From NCBI RefSeq assembly GCF_042453785.1, contig NC_091669.1, positions 12,412,501 to 12,476,500 of the forward strand: 64,000 bases of DNA, read 5' to 3'. The stretch's first letter is position 1, and the number at the start of each line of letters is the position of its first letter. Below the pieces are notes generated by a model that was given only the letters and a program-made list of their open reading frames with translations, did not search any database and was not told the DNA's origin. Below are positions 1-10,374 of the stretch, one piece after another. The stretch is from Malus domestica (taxonomy: Eukaryota > Streptophyta > Magnoliopsida > Rosales > Rosaceae). The translations under genes and the position numbers were made by a program.

Positions 1-697
1 TTCTCTTCTTGTTTCTTTGCCTTTGTGCCCTAGCTAGCTAATGGACGTGGTTATCCAACGTCGTTGCAAGGCTATTATCACCCAGCTCAAACATTTTGAA
101 ATAAAGCATATATATGTGCATGGAAAGAACATGTACGGTGACAGATTTTCTGACTGAGTTGAGTTTGTCCATTGATGTAGTGTAGGATCCTCCTTTGAAT
201 TTGCGTATGCCCTCTCTTTTCGGTTAATTATCTCTTCGGATGAACTAGCTGGAGTTGTCAGGCCGAAGGCCGCTTTTATATGCCTAATGAGTTTTTGAGT
301 TGAGTTTTTGAGAAGTGACTACCAAATAAGAATCTTGAACTTAATTGTGACTCAAAATTTGTTTTTGAGTTAGAAGATGTAGAATTCAATTTCAAAATAC
401 CGAACAGGCCCTTCACTTTTTAAATCTTTTATTTGTACCCTTAATTTTAAATTTTGATACGTAGCCTAAGGGCTGGTTTTGTATTCCTGTGCTTTGAAAA
501 AAAAAATGCTTCTACTTTGCTGTGAGAATAAGCTCATTTTTGCTGCTTCATGTTTTCAGCTTTTTTTCACAAAAAACTATGAAAATAAGTTGTTTTTGCA
601 CCTCAGTACCAAACCAGTACTTAATTAATCACGTTGGCCGTACCTTTTGTGGGTACTTAACATTTTTTTCCTTTCAACTTTGAGATTGGTAGATTAC
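1..697. repeat. Segmental duplication, copy 1
   Basis: This segment is closely repeated at 13684-14567 in the same orientation. Shared landmarks are the CTAGCTAGCTAATGGACGT stretch, the GATGAACTAGCTGGAGTTG stretch and the TTTTGTGGGTACTTAACA stretch. Copy 1 carries a small TIR element (470-621) that copy 2 lacks, and copy 2 carries a 331-bp insertion that copy 1 lacks. I see no coding capacity. Copy 1 begins at the window edge, so its true left end is not visible. Confidence 0.8.
470..621. mobile_element. Small TIR element (MITE), TAA target site
   Basis: The ends read GGGCTGGTTTTGTA and, inverted, TACCAAACCAGTAC, flanked on both sides by TAA. The duplicated segment near 14500 reads CCTAAATCA with nothing between, which is the empty site. 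The termini match the element at 5042-5386. A 3-bp TAA duplication is typical of PIF/Harbinger-like MITEs. Confidence 0.65.
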
Positions 698-2725
698 TAT
701 CAAAAGTGTCCCCAGGCGATGCTGCGGGTTTTAAAACCATATAAAACATATAGAAAGTTATAAATGTATATACAATAGGCAATACTATTTACATACATTT
801 GAAAATCTTACAACTCTATTTACAAAAAAAGGAACAAAATAAGAAATAATTTTGGCAATACCATTTATATACGGTGACTTCATATTATGCAAAATTTGTG
901 CAGACCCATTTTAAGAATAACATTATGTGATTCTTCATTGTACATATAATTAAATTGTTACCCCATTCTTCAACACTATCAATCTGTTTTTGCCTGGCTT
1001 ACCGTCTCAATAACAAATCTCTCCCACTGAACACAAACACACACAACCAACTACAACTTCATTAAACTGGTTCTACAAAGTTTGAATTGATGGTACACAA
1101 TTCTGTGATTAGATGGGTCAAGCAAAACCGTATGCTTTTCATGCTTATCTAGGTTCAAGTGTATCCCTAATCTATACATTACCTATGAAATCCTTGTAAT
1201 TCACAATGAACATGTTCTGCTCAGGATCAGTGGTGTTGGAGAATCATCCCACTGCACATACACAACCCCACGAAAATTGAAAGATACTTAGAATGAAGGC
1301 ATGAGAAATTTAGATTTATTTCTAGCTTTTGAATTAAATAAAATCAAGCAACAAAATACGCAAAAACGTGCATAAGAAAAAAAAAAGTGTGTGAAAATCA
1401 TTTTCCTTTGAGTAAAATGAAGAAATTACATGAATTGGGCCTGGGAATTTTGTTCGAAAATGTCAAAAATCATGCAGAATTAAGGGCCTTCTTGATTGGG
1501 ATGAGCGGAGTGGGCGAAATGGGCACATTGGGATGTATTTGTAGATCAAGACCTGGTGTTCTAGCTCCATCCATTAGATTGAGTGAAAGGTCCTCTGCCT
1601 CCTGCTATACTCCATTGCATGGCAGCAACTCCATTACTCAACTCCCACTATTATGCCCTGAAACACAACCAGAAATCGGAAAACCGAAAAAAAAATAAAA
1701 AATATATTTGAAGTTGAAATTTTTTTTTAAAGAAAATTAAGCAATTCAGAGCCTTTGAAATTGGCCAAAAAACAGGAGAACTAAGCTTCTACACCTATAG
1801 TGAATATATTATGTGAACGTGGTTCTTGCTCTCTTTCTCTCAACATCACGATTATGAAACCTTCGACATAATCAAGAAAAAAATTTCTAAAGCCCAATTA
1901 CATTAAATCACAAATTCAAAACATTATTTTAACATGCAATTATCGAAACATAAATACATAACTATAAATAAATCTTCACAGTTTTGGAGGAGAGCAGAGA
2001 GGAGGAGATGTGCGACCACCATGAAGCTCCAGAAGGTTTTCTAGTTGACCAGGAAGGAAGAAATCACGGATCATATGACTTTTTGTTCAATTTTCATAGA
2101 CTATACAAATTGTTCAAACAGATAATTCGGGTCTTTTAACAAATATTTAACAGATAGAACTCAAAAATTTTAAGAACGAAAACAAAAGGTTCGAAATTTA
2201 CTTAAACCCAACAATAACAGACGAAATTAAAATTAATTAGAGCAAAGTCGGTACAAATTCGAAATTCCAAAAACCAAAATTATATGCAAAATATCAAAAT
2301 TTATAACACAAAGAACTCACCAAAATCGAATCAAATGGAGAGAATGAACCATCAGGATATGAGGAATGAGGCAAGGCAGGGGCCACTATGAGTGAGTTTT
2401 GGGTTGTGGATTTCAAATTTCTCATTCGGGGAAAGGATGAGGATTCTAGGTTGGGGAAAGCAAGGAGCAGGGAGAAAAAGGAGGATGCCCAAAAAAGCAA
2501 AACGATTTCTAGGCTTTGATGGAGTCTGTAGCCAGTTGGACTTGCTAGAGTGTTTTATCACTGTGCTGTTGAAGAGAAAGAATGACACCTAAGAACTCAA
2601 CAGAAAGAATGGCAACCTTTTAATAACACAAACTAAGCAAGGGTAAAATCGGAATGACACTGTGCTTATGAACAGTGTTTCAGTTGATTTTCAGTTTTAG
2701 TATATATTGAATTTTCTAAACAAAA
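698..2725. other. AT-rich intergenic sequence, no gene seen
   Basis: The sequence is AT-rich with no recognisable protein, splice-site-supported exon or repeat. Short open frames near 1387-1698 and 2294-2592 have no family resemblance and were not accepted. Confidence 0.5.
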
Positions 2726-2912
2726 ATGAGACTGGCACACTATTTAGTACTATAGTTTAATGATATTCTTTTTTATTTGTAAGTTGTAAGTAAAAGGTCT
2801 TAGGTTCGATTCTCGCCAAAGGTGAATTATTTGAACCACATTATTGCTAACTCATTGTGAGGCTAAGCTTACCCCATCCCCATAGTGTAGGTAATATCGC
2901 CTTGTAAAAAAA
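2726..2912 (+). mobile_element. SINE-like tRNA-derived repeat, copy 1
   Basis: This repeat contains a pol III B-box-like GGTTCGATTC at 2803 and ends in a short A-rich tail. The same unit recurs at 14583-14765 and 59540-59735, with the shared block TTGAACCACATTATTGCTA and its variants. Three copies with a common 3' part and a B box support a SINE family. No clean target duplication was resolved for this copy. Confidence 0.6.
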
Positions 2913-3575
2913 GGTTAATTTTGATGCATGAAGATCTAGAACTATGTTTTAGAAAAATATTAAGAGATGGGTTTCACCCATTTATTGTGTGAAAACGTAA
3001 TTATCCACGAAAATTTGAATAAATTATGAGTAATATCAATGTGCAAGTGTGACAGTCCAAAAGATTATTCAGCATAACATATTCCCAACGACCAAATTAG
3101 TTTCACGAAGCCTAAGACGGGACCAACCAACTTGAGTCAATACATAAAGAAAGTTAAATAGTTTTATACAAGCAATACTAAATTTAAAGGAGGGGGAAGT
3201 TGAACTCGGGACTTTACGTAGATGAGCGAATACATTTAATCAAGTAAGTTACAACTTACGAGTCCCTTGCATATTCCTTAATTAGTTCTTTATCCGATAG
3301 ATTCACTTGTAGGAGATATTTGTGTATTTTGTAGATTAAAAATAGGAAGGCATGGAAATTGCAAAAGAATCTTCAAGAGGGCAATCTAAACTGTATAAAC
3401 CGGTCTGTACTATTGAGTTCAAACAAGCAAAAGGTCTCCAGTTTTAATGGACGAAGGCAATGTTCAAATTTTACCTGTTGCTATTGAAACAAATTTGGAC
3501 CTCTTTTTCTTTTATTTCGAGCCGAAACAAAACAATGATATCCTTTTACGACATGCGGGATCGATGATGTGGTGA

Positions 3576-4793
3576 CAAGGAATAAAATATCGGTAATATC
3601 GGAAATATCGGTAGTTCGAAAACACGGAAATATCGATGGAAATATCGGGATAATATCGATATCGATAAAAATTACATGGAAACCACGGAAATTGTAAGAA
3701 AAACTTAGAAATTTTTATTGAAACTTTGCAGGATGTTTATTTAGTCAATTATCTATTAGTTTATCACAAAAAATTGGAAGGAAATGCATTGCATGATAGA
3801 TTTAACATTATCAAGTTGATTATATAGCGAGCTGACAAACATTGTGAATGTATAAAATATGTAGTAATTAATGAAAGAAATTTAAACACACCAATTGGGG
3901 CTTATTGCGGCAAGTTTTTTAGATATGACCTCGCATCAAGTCGTCTTTTGTGTTAATTTGTAATCTTAACTGGTTTTGTTGTGTTGTGTCAATTAGTTAA
4001 ATTAAGCGGTACATCCAATTGGGGCTTATAAACATTTTAATTCTCCTTAAACATTCTAAACCAAATCTAACAAGGATCAATTACAATTCTAATACGATGT
4101 TGTAATTACTTGGAGTTTTTTAGGGCAATATGTAACACCCACCCCCATTTATAAAGATATATTTGTGTAATTATCCCCTAAACATTTTAATATATCAAAT
4201 TGGTCCTCTTTGACTACCAATTAGGATCCAAAACATTGGATCCCTTTCTTTCTGAAGTGGCCACGTGACAGCCCCCCTCCACTCTTCTCTTTTCTCTCTC
4301 TGTTCTCCCGTGACTCCCTTCTTATTTTCTTCTTCTTTCTGTTTTCTTTTCTTTTTCTTCTGTCTCCCTCTCGGCTCTCTCTCATATCTCCCTCATCTCT
4401 CTTCTCTGCACCGCAGCACGCACGCACCCATCTCCCTGCGAGGAACATCACCATCACCATCTCGTCCGTCGTCCCCATCGGCGCTCTCTACTCCCTCTCC
4501 CTCTGGCTCTCCAACTTCGCCTACATCTTCCTCTCCGTCTCCTTCATCCAGATGCTCAAGGTCCTCATGCCCGTCGCCGTCTACTCCATCGGCGTCGGCG
4601 TCGCCTTTCAAGCAATGTCGCGATAATATCGCTAATATCGCGATATTATTGCTAATATCGCGATATTATCGATATTATCGATATTATCTCGATTTTTTTA
4701 CGAAAACCTATTGGATGTGTGGAAATATCGGACTCCGAAAAAAACAATAATATTGACGAAATATCGTCGCTATTATCGATTTTTTATACCTTG
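3576..4793. mobile_element. hAT-like non-autonomous element with captured gene piece
   Basis: The termini carry the motif AAGG(A/T)ATAAAATATCG and its inverse ...TTTTATACCTTG. GGTGA lies at both outer edges (3571-3575, 4794-4798). The left part (about 3650-3890) is the reverse complement of a stretch in the smaller element at 51307-51819, which has the same ends and a clean 8-bp duplication. That makes the family hAT-like. Many ATATCG motifs lie near both ends. The GC-rich block 4444-4612 is foreign to the family copy at 51307 and is annotated separately as a captured exon. Confidence 0.65.
4444..4612 (+). pseudogene. Captured exon fragment of a sugar-phosphate/nucleotide-sugar translocator
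   Basis: Frame 1 from 4444 reads a membrane-protein segment containing [13 protein letters not shown], followed by [18 protein letters not shown]. This matches the conserved transmembrane core of the plant TPT/nucleotide-sugar transporter family (DMT superfamily), which moves phosphorylated sugars across organelle or Golgi membranes. Only about 56 codons are present, with no start, stop or other exons. The piece lies inside a hAT-like element and is GC-rich with C-ending codons, unlike its AT-rich surroundings. Capture by the transposon is the simplest reading. It is not expected to make a working transporter. Confidence 0.7.
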
Positions 4794-5041
4794 GGTGACA
4801 CAACTTAGGAACATGTTACGCGATGCTCAAATCATGAAAAGTTTGGCTCCAACAAATATTTTTGTGAGAAAATTCTTTCAACATTTTATTTAGCAGTAAG
4901 TACACATAACAACTCAATCTTTAAGGTTGAGTCTGAATTGATTCAGGCCTTTAAAAAAAAATTTCAAATAAATATATATTGTTTTGAAAATTGCACATTT
5001 GTTAAATCACTAGAGTCAAGTGACATCCTCAGCAAAGTTAA

Positions 5042-5386
5042 GGCCTGGTTTGGTACTGAGGTGATTCTGAAAAAAGCTGGTATAAAAAAAAGCTGGGAGC
5101 TTTTTTTGTGTTTGGTAAACATTCAGCTTCAGTTTTTTTTCACAGTTTTGGGTGAAAAAAAGCCAAAAACAAGAAGTTGCAAAACCCAGCTTTGAAAAAC
5201 CGGCTTTTTTTTCACATTTGTTTTACATAAAAGTTTACCAAACACTATAATACTGCTTTTTTTTTTCAAAAGCATTTTTACAAAAAAAGTTTACCAAACA
5301 CTCTACAAATTTATTTCACAGCCACTTACTCTCACAACATAGGAGAATCAGTTTTTTTTCAAAACACAGCAATACCAAACCAGCCC
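5042..5386. mobile_element. MITE, 345 bp, TAA target duplication
   Basis: The ends read GGCCTGGTTTGGTACTG and, inverted, AATACCAAACCAGCCC, flanked by TAA on both sides (5039-5041, 5387-5389). Subterminal regions are full of runs such as AAAAAAAGCTGG and their inverses, so the element can fold on itself. It belongs to the same family as 470-621. No coding sequence is seen. Confidence 0.75.
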
Positions 5387-6051
5387 TAAGTCATGACGTG
5401 GACAAATAAATTGAAGGGCATGGCCCAAAGCTGGCAGTTTTAGCCAAACTAGTATAGGGTTAAACTTGGCTAAAACGGGTTAATTTGAGGATCCATAACT
5501 GACGTGTATGTGAAAACGCAAACTTGCCCTATAAGTATATTTGTCCCAAGGCATTATTTAAATCTAGTAAATGTCCAGTTTTACAAAACATTAATTAGGT
5601 AGGTATTTGGAATGCTTAAAAATTTAGATGTTTGTGGGTATTTAACATTTTACCTGTGTTGGTTTATTAATTACTCAATGAGAAATGTCAAAAAGACTTT
5701 CTCTCAAAATGTGAGATTCTTCATGAATTCTCCCTCACAAAACATCATATTTTTTATATTAAAATATAACGTTGGTACGAAAATTCCATGAGATGATAAA
5801 GAATTCATAAAGAATGAAGACTCATCATAACATTTCTCTTGACGACAAGCTTTCATTGAAAAAATGATAAGAAAAAGTTGGCCAAAAGTAGTTTGCTATG
5901 TACACCTGTTCGTGTTTGATAGGCTAACCCTGTTTTTCTTTACACTAGTACAAAAGCACAGCTTCACTTCACCCCACTCCCCACAAACACCCCCCCAGAC
6001 ACACACTATTCCCCTGAAAAAATATTCCCCCTCTCTCGTCTGCCCTAAAAG
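5387..6051. other. Upstream region of the 6052 gene
   Basis: AT-rich sequence without repeats that I recognise. The last ~100 bp is C-rich and pyrimidine-rich (5968-6050), as in a plant 5' leader just before the ATG at 6052. No convincing TATA box could be assigned. Confidence 0.3.
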
Positions 6052-7022
6052 ATGAGCTCTTCGGAACCGCCCAAGCCTCCCGCTGATGGGAAGAAAAGAA
6101 AATCAATATTCTCATCAGCTGAAGGGGAAAGCAAACTTCAAAAACTCTCTTCGGAACCGCCCAAGTCTCCCGCTGATGGGATGAAAAGAAAATCAAAATT
6201 CTCTTCAGCTCATGGGGAAAGCAAACTTCAAAAACTCTCAAGTAAGTAGTGGATCCTATTTCAAAACACTAAAAGTCTCCATCTTTTCAGCCTTTTGGGA
6301 TTTTAATGCTTGTGTTCTCTTATTTTTGTTTTTTTTAGTTTCTTCTGGTGATGGTGGCAGCAGCGTTCATCAAGCAGCTAAAGCTAAAGGTCAGATCTTG
6401 TTTTCCATCTTTTGTTTCAAAGTTGTCATTTTTAATGCATGGGGCTTCTGATTCTATATGTTTCAACTTGTTTTTGGAATATAGTGTTGTGTGATCTCCA
6501 AAAAAGTTGGCACCTTTTTCATTTTTTCTTCTTGTTTCCAGTTTCTTGCTTTATTTTATTTTATTTTCCTTAAACCCCTATATGAAATTGAGAGATTCTT
6601 ATCATATTTCTTCCAAAGTTGTTAGACAAAAACTAAAACGAAAATGTTTCATCTTTCCGGGCGTTTTGGGATTTTAAATATGTTTTTTTTTTAATTTTTT
6701 TTAGTAGTTTTTTCCGGTGATGGCAGCAGGTTAAGTTGTGAAGTTTATTTCGTTTTCAACCGATCTGTTACCAAACCTTATTTGTTGTTATTAGGGATCG
6801 AGGAGGAGAAGGAGGCTGTTGATGAAAAAAACAACTGAACAGGCTGATGATGAGGAAACACAAGAGGATCGTGCTGATGAGGAACCAGAGGAGGATGAGC
6901 CAGACGAGGTCCTTGTGCTAAATGACCCTGATCGCTGGCCAGAGAGGCGTCCGGTGGCGAGGAGACCAACTGGTTCACCAGATTCCGACGAGATGCTGGG
7001 CGATGATGGATATGACGATTGA
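6052..7022 (+). pseudogene. Small acidic/basic repeat protein gene, last exon frameshifted
   Basis: I do not recognise the family. Exon 1 (6052-about 6241) starts with ATG after a pyrimidine-rich leader and encodes two tandem copies of a 30-residue unit beginning SSEPPK.PADG.KRKS, lysine-rich and nucleus-like. A good donor (A|GTAAGT) follows. A second small exon (about 6339-6391) reads ISSGDGGSSVHQAAKAK, and a similar SGDG block lies near 6715-6729. The last exon (6795-7022) is very acidic and ends ...DEMLGDDGYDD before TGA at 7020. Joined through the visible splice sites, that exon meets TGA at once. The acidic frame is recovered only one base later, across a run of seven A (6825-6831). This is either a real one-base insertion or a homopolymer sequencing error. 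Confidence 0.45.
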
Positions 7023-7531
7023 GTGATGATTTACCCCTTACAAATTCATGATGAAAGTTAATATGTTTAAGACTAAAAGTTTAGTTCCGCGTAGTTAACA
7101 TGCTAGCTACTTATATAGTTAATTATCCACTCATAGTTAGGTACTCTTGGCCTCTGGTTGGACCAGATCAGAGAGGTTTATGGAGCTTCTTTATGCTACT
7201 GATGAAATGAAGACCCAACTTATAATTAATTAAATTTTCTTCAAGACTTAATTATAATTATGCTACATACTTAATTTTTCACTAATTATAATGATGATTG
7301 TGTTGGTTGCCATCTAATCAAAGACTAAAAATCTAATTTTTCACTAACATTGGTAACAACTAACATGGTAAGGTATGCTATTATCGTGTCATTCCATGCT
7401 AATAATACAAAAATATATGCATGACCTTGTATCAGGGTTGGGGTTGAGATTTTAGAGGTCTTGTGCAAGACTTAAATGGGGATCCTTATCAGTACCAGCG
7501 CTTGACAACTCTACCAAGAAAGCATTGTGAT

Positions 7532-7562
<31 letters not shown>

Positions 7563-8458
7563 AAGGTTTTTAGAATTTGGGGGCCCCAAAAAACGGGGGA
7601 CACTAGGTGATCGCACACTTTGCACGCTTCAAGGTCGGCCCTGCCTTGTATCATTGACATAAAACGTTGGTGTATTAGTATAATGGGACTAAATAAGTTG
7701 TTTTCGTATCATAGACGAGCAAAATTAGGGGTGCACATTTTAATGGGTATATTGACCAACCGATATAAATTGGGTTGAGTTGGGTTGGGTTGGGTTCTAA
7801 ACATTAGAACTTATTTTCGAGTAAAAACCTAACTCACTAGAATCACTATAATTTTTAAACTTAGTAGTATATTGAATAGATATATTCACAAACTTTAGTA
7901 ACTTTTAAATGCACTTGTATATTAATACTTGCTTTGACTAGTGAAATTTATTATTAACATATAGTGATTCTTTAACATTAAATTCACATAATTTGGGCCT
8001 AATTGATGTAATTGTTGATTATTTGTCGCTCAAACTCATATTAGAGCATCTCCAATCATGCTAAAAGTTACTTTAGAAGTTCCCTAAAAAATACTCCAAT
8101 CATACTCTCTAGTTTAGGGAATCATTTTTTATTCTTTGAAATTTAAGATCTCCTACGAGAATTCAGAATTCCTATCTTTGGTGGTGGATAGCGAGTGTAA
8201 CTGAAGATAAAAAAAATTCAAATCCTCTCTGAAATTTAGCTACAAGCTTATTTAAGGAGCTCATTAAAGATGCACTTATGCATAAGAAAGAAACCAATTA
8301 GCCCAACCAGGGAAACACATCATACCCAAAACCGCCAAAACAATGGTTTGCCCATTTTAATAGGTAGCAATGAGCTTGAAGAATTCCAATCCGAGCCCAT
8401 TGAGTTGGCCTATGAGTTGAAGTCCAACCCGACCAATCCAACTCTTATTCATCCCTAA
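7023..8458. other. AT-rich intergenic DNA with microsatellite
   Basis: No gene is seen. It contains a (CA)n(TA)n microsatellite at about 7530-7562 and a GGGTT-rich stretch near 7773-7795. Text around 7297-7335 (GTTGGTTGCCATCTAATCAA) recurs at 8980-9000. A fragment of another TIR family (GAGCATCTCCAATCATGCTA) begins near 8044. Confidence 0.5.
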
Positions 8459-8990
8459 GACCATCTCCAATGGTGACCTAAAACCTAAAAATATTTAGTC
8501 CAGAAAATTTAGGTTTTAGCCCAGAAATAGTTTTTCTACTCCAACCCTTTTGGCTTAAAATTTTAGCTCGAGATTATCAAATAATGAATTAAGGCTAATT
8601 TTTTTTTTAAAAACAAATTTATGTTGACTATCCTAAATTAATTATATGAACATTTTAACCTAAAAATATTTAAATTCAAATAAATTTTGAAAAATCACTA
8701 AATCAATACATGAAAATCATGATAAACCATATAAACTTAATACAAATGACATTTAATAAACCATATAAACTTAATACAAATGACAATTAATAAACCACAT
8801 AAACTTAATATAATCGAAAACTCATAAACTTAATAATGATATCTACCATCTTGACTTGGTGATGGACTTGGGTGATAGTCTTGAGATGAATCGTGATCTT
8901 GAAATATACTCCTTGTGGCATTCCTTCGTAAAATGTCATTTTGCTTACCACGTAAGTATTTCTTCATCTCTAGAGTGTTGGTTGCCATCT
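8459..8990. mobile_element. PIF/Harbinger-like element, left end with internal sequence
   Basis: The left end GACCATCTCCAA is preceded by TAA and matches the complete MITE at 60414-60793. The two share their first ~200 bp (TTTAGCCCAGAAA, CTCCAACCCTT and ACTTAGGCTAA-type blocks). Unlike the MITE, this copy continues into unique sequence with a short minus-strand reading frame (8830-8967). No right terminus was found, so the copy is probably truncated. It may be a less-deleted relative of the MITE. Confidence 0.4.
8830..8967 (-). CDS. Short C-terminal-like frame inside the Harbinger-like element
   Basis: A 45-codon frame begins MKKYLRGKQNDILRR and ends in a Ser/Pro/Asp-rich tail before TAA. 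The basic start and polar tail resemble the C-terminal tails of SANT/myb-like accessory proteins of PIF/Harbinger elements. That is a resemblance only, since the conserved upstream domain is absent. It is probably a remnant, not a gene. Confidence 0.2.
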   Translation of the reverse strand: MKKYLRGKQNDILRRNATRSIFQDHDSSQDYHPSPSPSQDGRYHY

Positions 8991-9063
8991 AATCAAAGAC
9001 TAAAAGTTTAGCTTTCTTGCTACTTAGCACTAATTATAATTATGTTACATACTTAATTATCAG

Positions 9064-9090
9064 GCTGCACACACACACACACACACACAC
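9064..9090. repeat. (CA)n microsatellite
   Basis: A perfect run of CA dinucleotides is followed by GATATATG. Confidence 0.9.
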
Positions 9091-9179
9091 AGATATATGT
9101 ATACAGTCTATCTATCTGCCTATGTCCGCATGAATTAACCACACAAGAGCTCCTTTGCAGCTTATTATTATTTCTGCTA

Positions 9180-9640
9180 AAGCAAGAGTACTCTTACTTC
9201 AGATGTGTTGCATGTGTTTGCAAGTCCCTCCCCCGGCCCCCGTATGCGTATAGTGTTGGTGGTCTCCTATATATTTACTTGTAATTCTTTTTCTTGTTTC
9301 CCTGCCCTTGTCTCCTAGTTGGAGTCTAATCGAATTACATTGTTTACCATGTTTAAAACGAGATTCTAATAATTGATTAAGGATCTTTTGATATTTTGTT
9401 ACTTGTTTAATTTTTTTCCAATATGAATTTGTAGGGTTTCTAGGGTTATCTTAGATTATAACTAGGTCATGTCGCCATTAGGTTTGCAATCAATTGATAT
9501 TATTATCCATAAACTTTGGAGTTTACTCTATTTTTCGGTGAATTCCAAATTACAGGCGACTTCAGCTTATTTGGTAATGGATTCTAGCGTGAGGATTTTT
9601 GCTCAATATCACTTGTTGTGTATCCCGCTGCGTGAGGTGC
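9180..9640. repeat. Dispersed duplicate of 13570-13730 and 15390-15690
   Basis: The block CTCCCCCGGCCCCCGTATGC at about 9228 recurs at 13619. The block TTTAAAACGAGATTCTAAT through TTCAGCTTATTTGGTA (about 9351-9575) recurs at 15414-15635 with many substitutions. In the second locus the two parts are separated by about 1.7 kb, so the locus was expanded by insertions or this copy was shortened. No coding content is seen. Confidence 0.7.
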
Positions 9641-10374
9641 GCTTGTTTTTTTTTTTTTTTTCTGTTTTTTTTTTCTTAAATAAAAAGTAAGCCCAATTTG
9701 GTTAGTTTAGCATCCATGGTCCAACTTTGACCGATCGCCGTAACGTCTTATGGAAATTAGACAGAACCCTTGGAATTTGGAAAGAGGAAAAAGTAAGCTA
9801 GCTAGGTTAAGGATTCCCCAACTCATGAAATAATTAGTACTCAGAACCCAGCAAACTGAACTCTCTCTCTCTCTCCGAGAAGGGGATTGTTGAAATTTTC
9901 CGGCTCACTGGAGTATTGAAAGGGGTTTACATATATGTATGAAGTTTTTTTGTTTTGGTTTTTTTACTGATGTCAATTATATAAGATGACCAGTGACCAC
10001 ACATGGAAAACCCAAAGAAATTAACGTCACCTATATATAAAGATCTCAAGAACATTGTAGCAAAATCTTAGAATTATCTGTGCATAGGTGCGATGTCGCC
10101 TACCACTCTTCTCCTCGCCATTGGCTTGGTGTGACTATTCAAACACAAATGAAATCTCTTTGATTTCTATCGACGATTACAGTTCGCGCGCATTTCAGTT
10201 CCCAATTCAAGCTCAAACGATGAACACCTACATCGCGGTTTCATCATTTCAGATTGAGATTGTGGCTGACTTGGATTTTTATTTTATTTATGTTCTTGTT
10301 TTGTATTATTTTTTTTATTTTGGGTCTTAACACATAATTGGTTAAATGGAAAGGACAAATATGTTGTAACAACC

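Noticed and set aside
1387-1698. 103-codon open frame
   Set aside because: It starts at GTG, has no family resemblance or splice context, and ends in low-complexity lysine codons from an A-rich stretch.
2294-2592. Overlapping open frames on both strands
   Set aside because: Several frames are open at once, as happens by chance. None shows a known domain. A hydrophobic stretch on the minus strand is not enough to call a gene.
2803-2812. tRNA gene at the GGTTCGATTC motif
   Set aside because: There is no acceptor stem or A box at the right distance, and the motif recurs in three copies of a SINE-like repeat.
4221-4478. Charged minus-strand frames opposite the CT-rich block
   Set aside because: The Glu/Lys/Arg-rich reading is the complement of a CT-rich leader, a composition artefact.
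4265-4750. 161-codon Ser/Pro-rich frame
   Set aside because: It is the wrong frame across the captured translocator exon. The composition comes from CT-rich DNA and C-ending codons.
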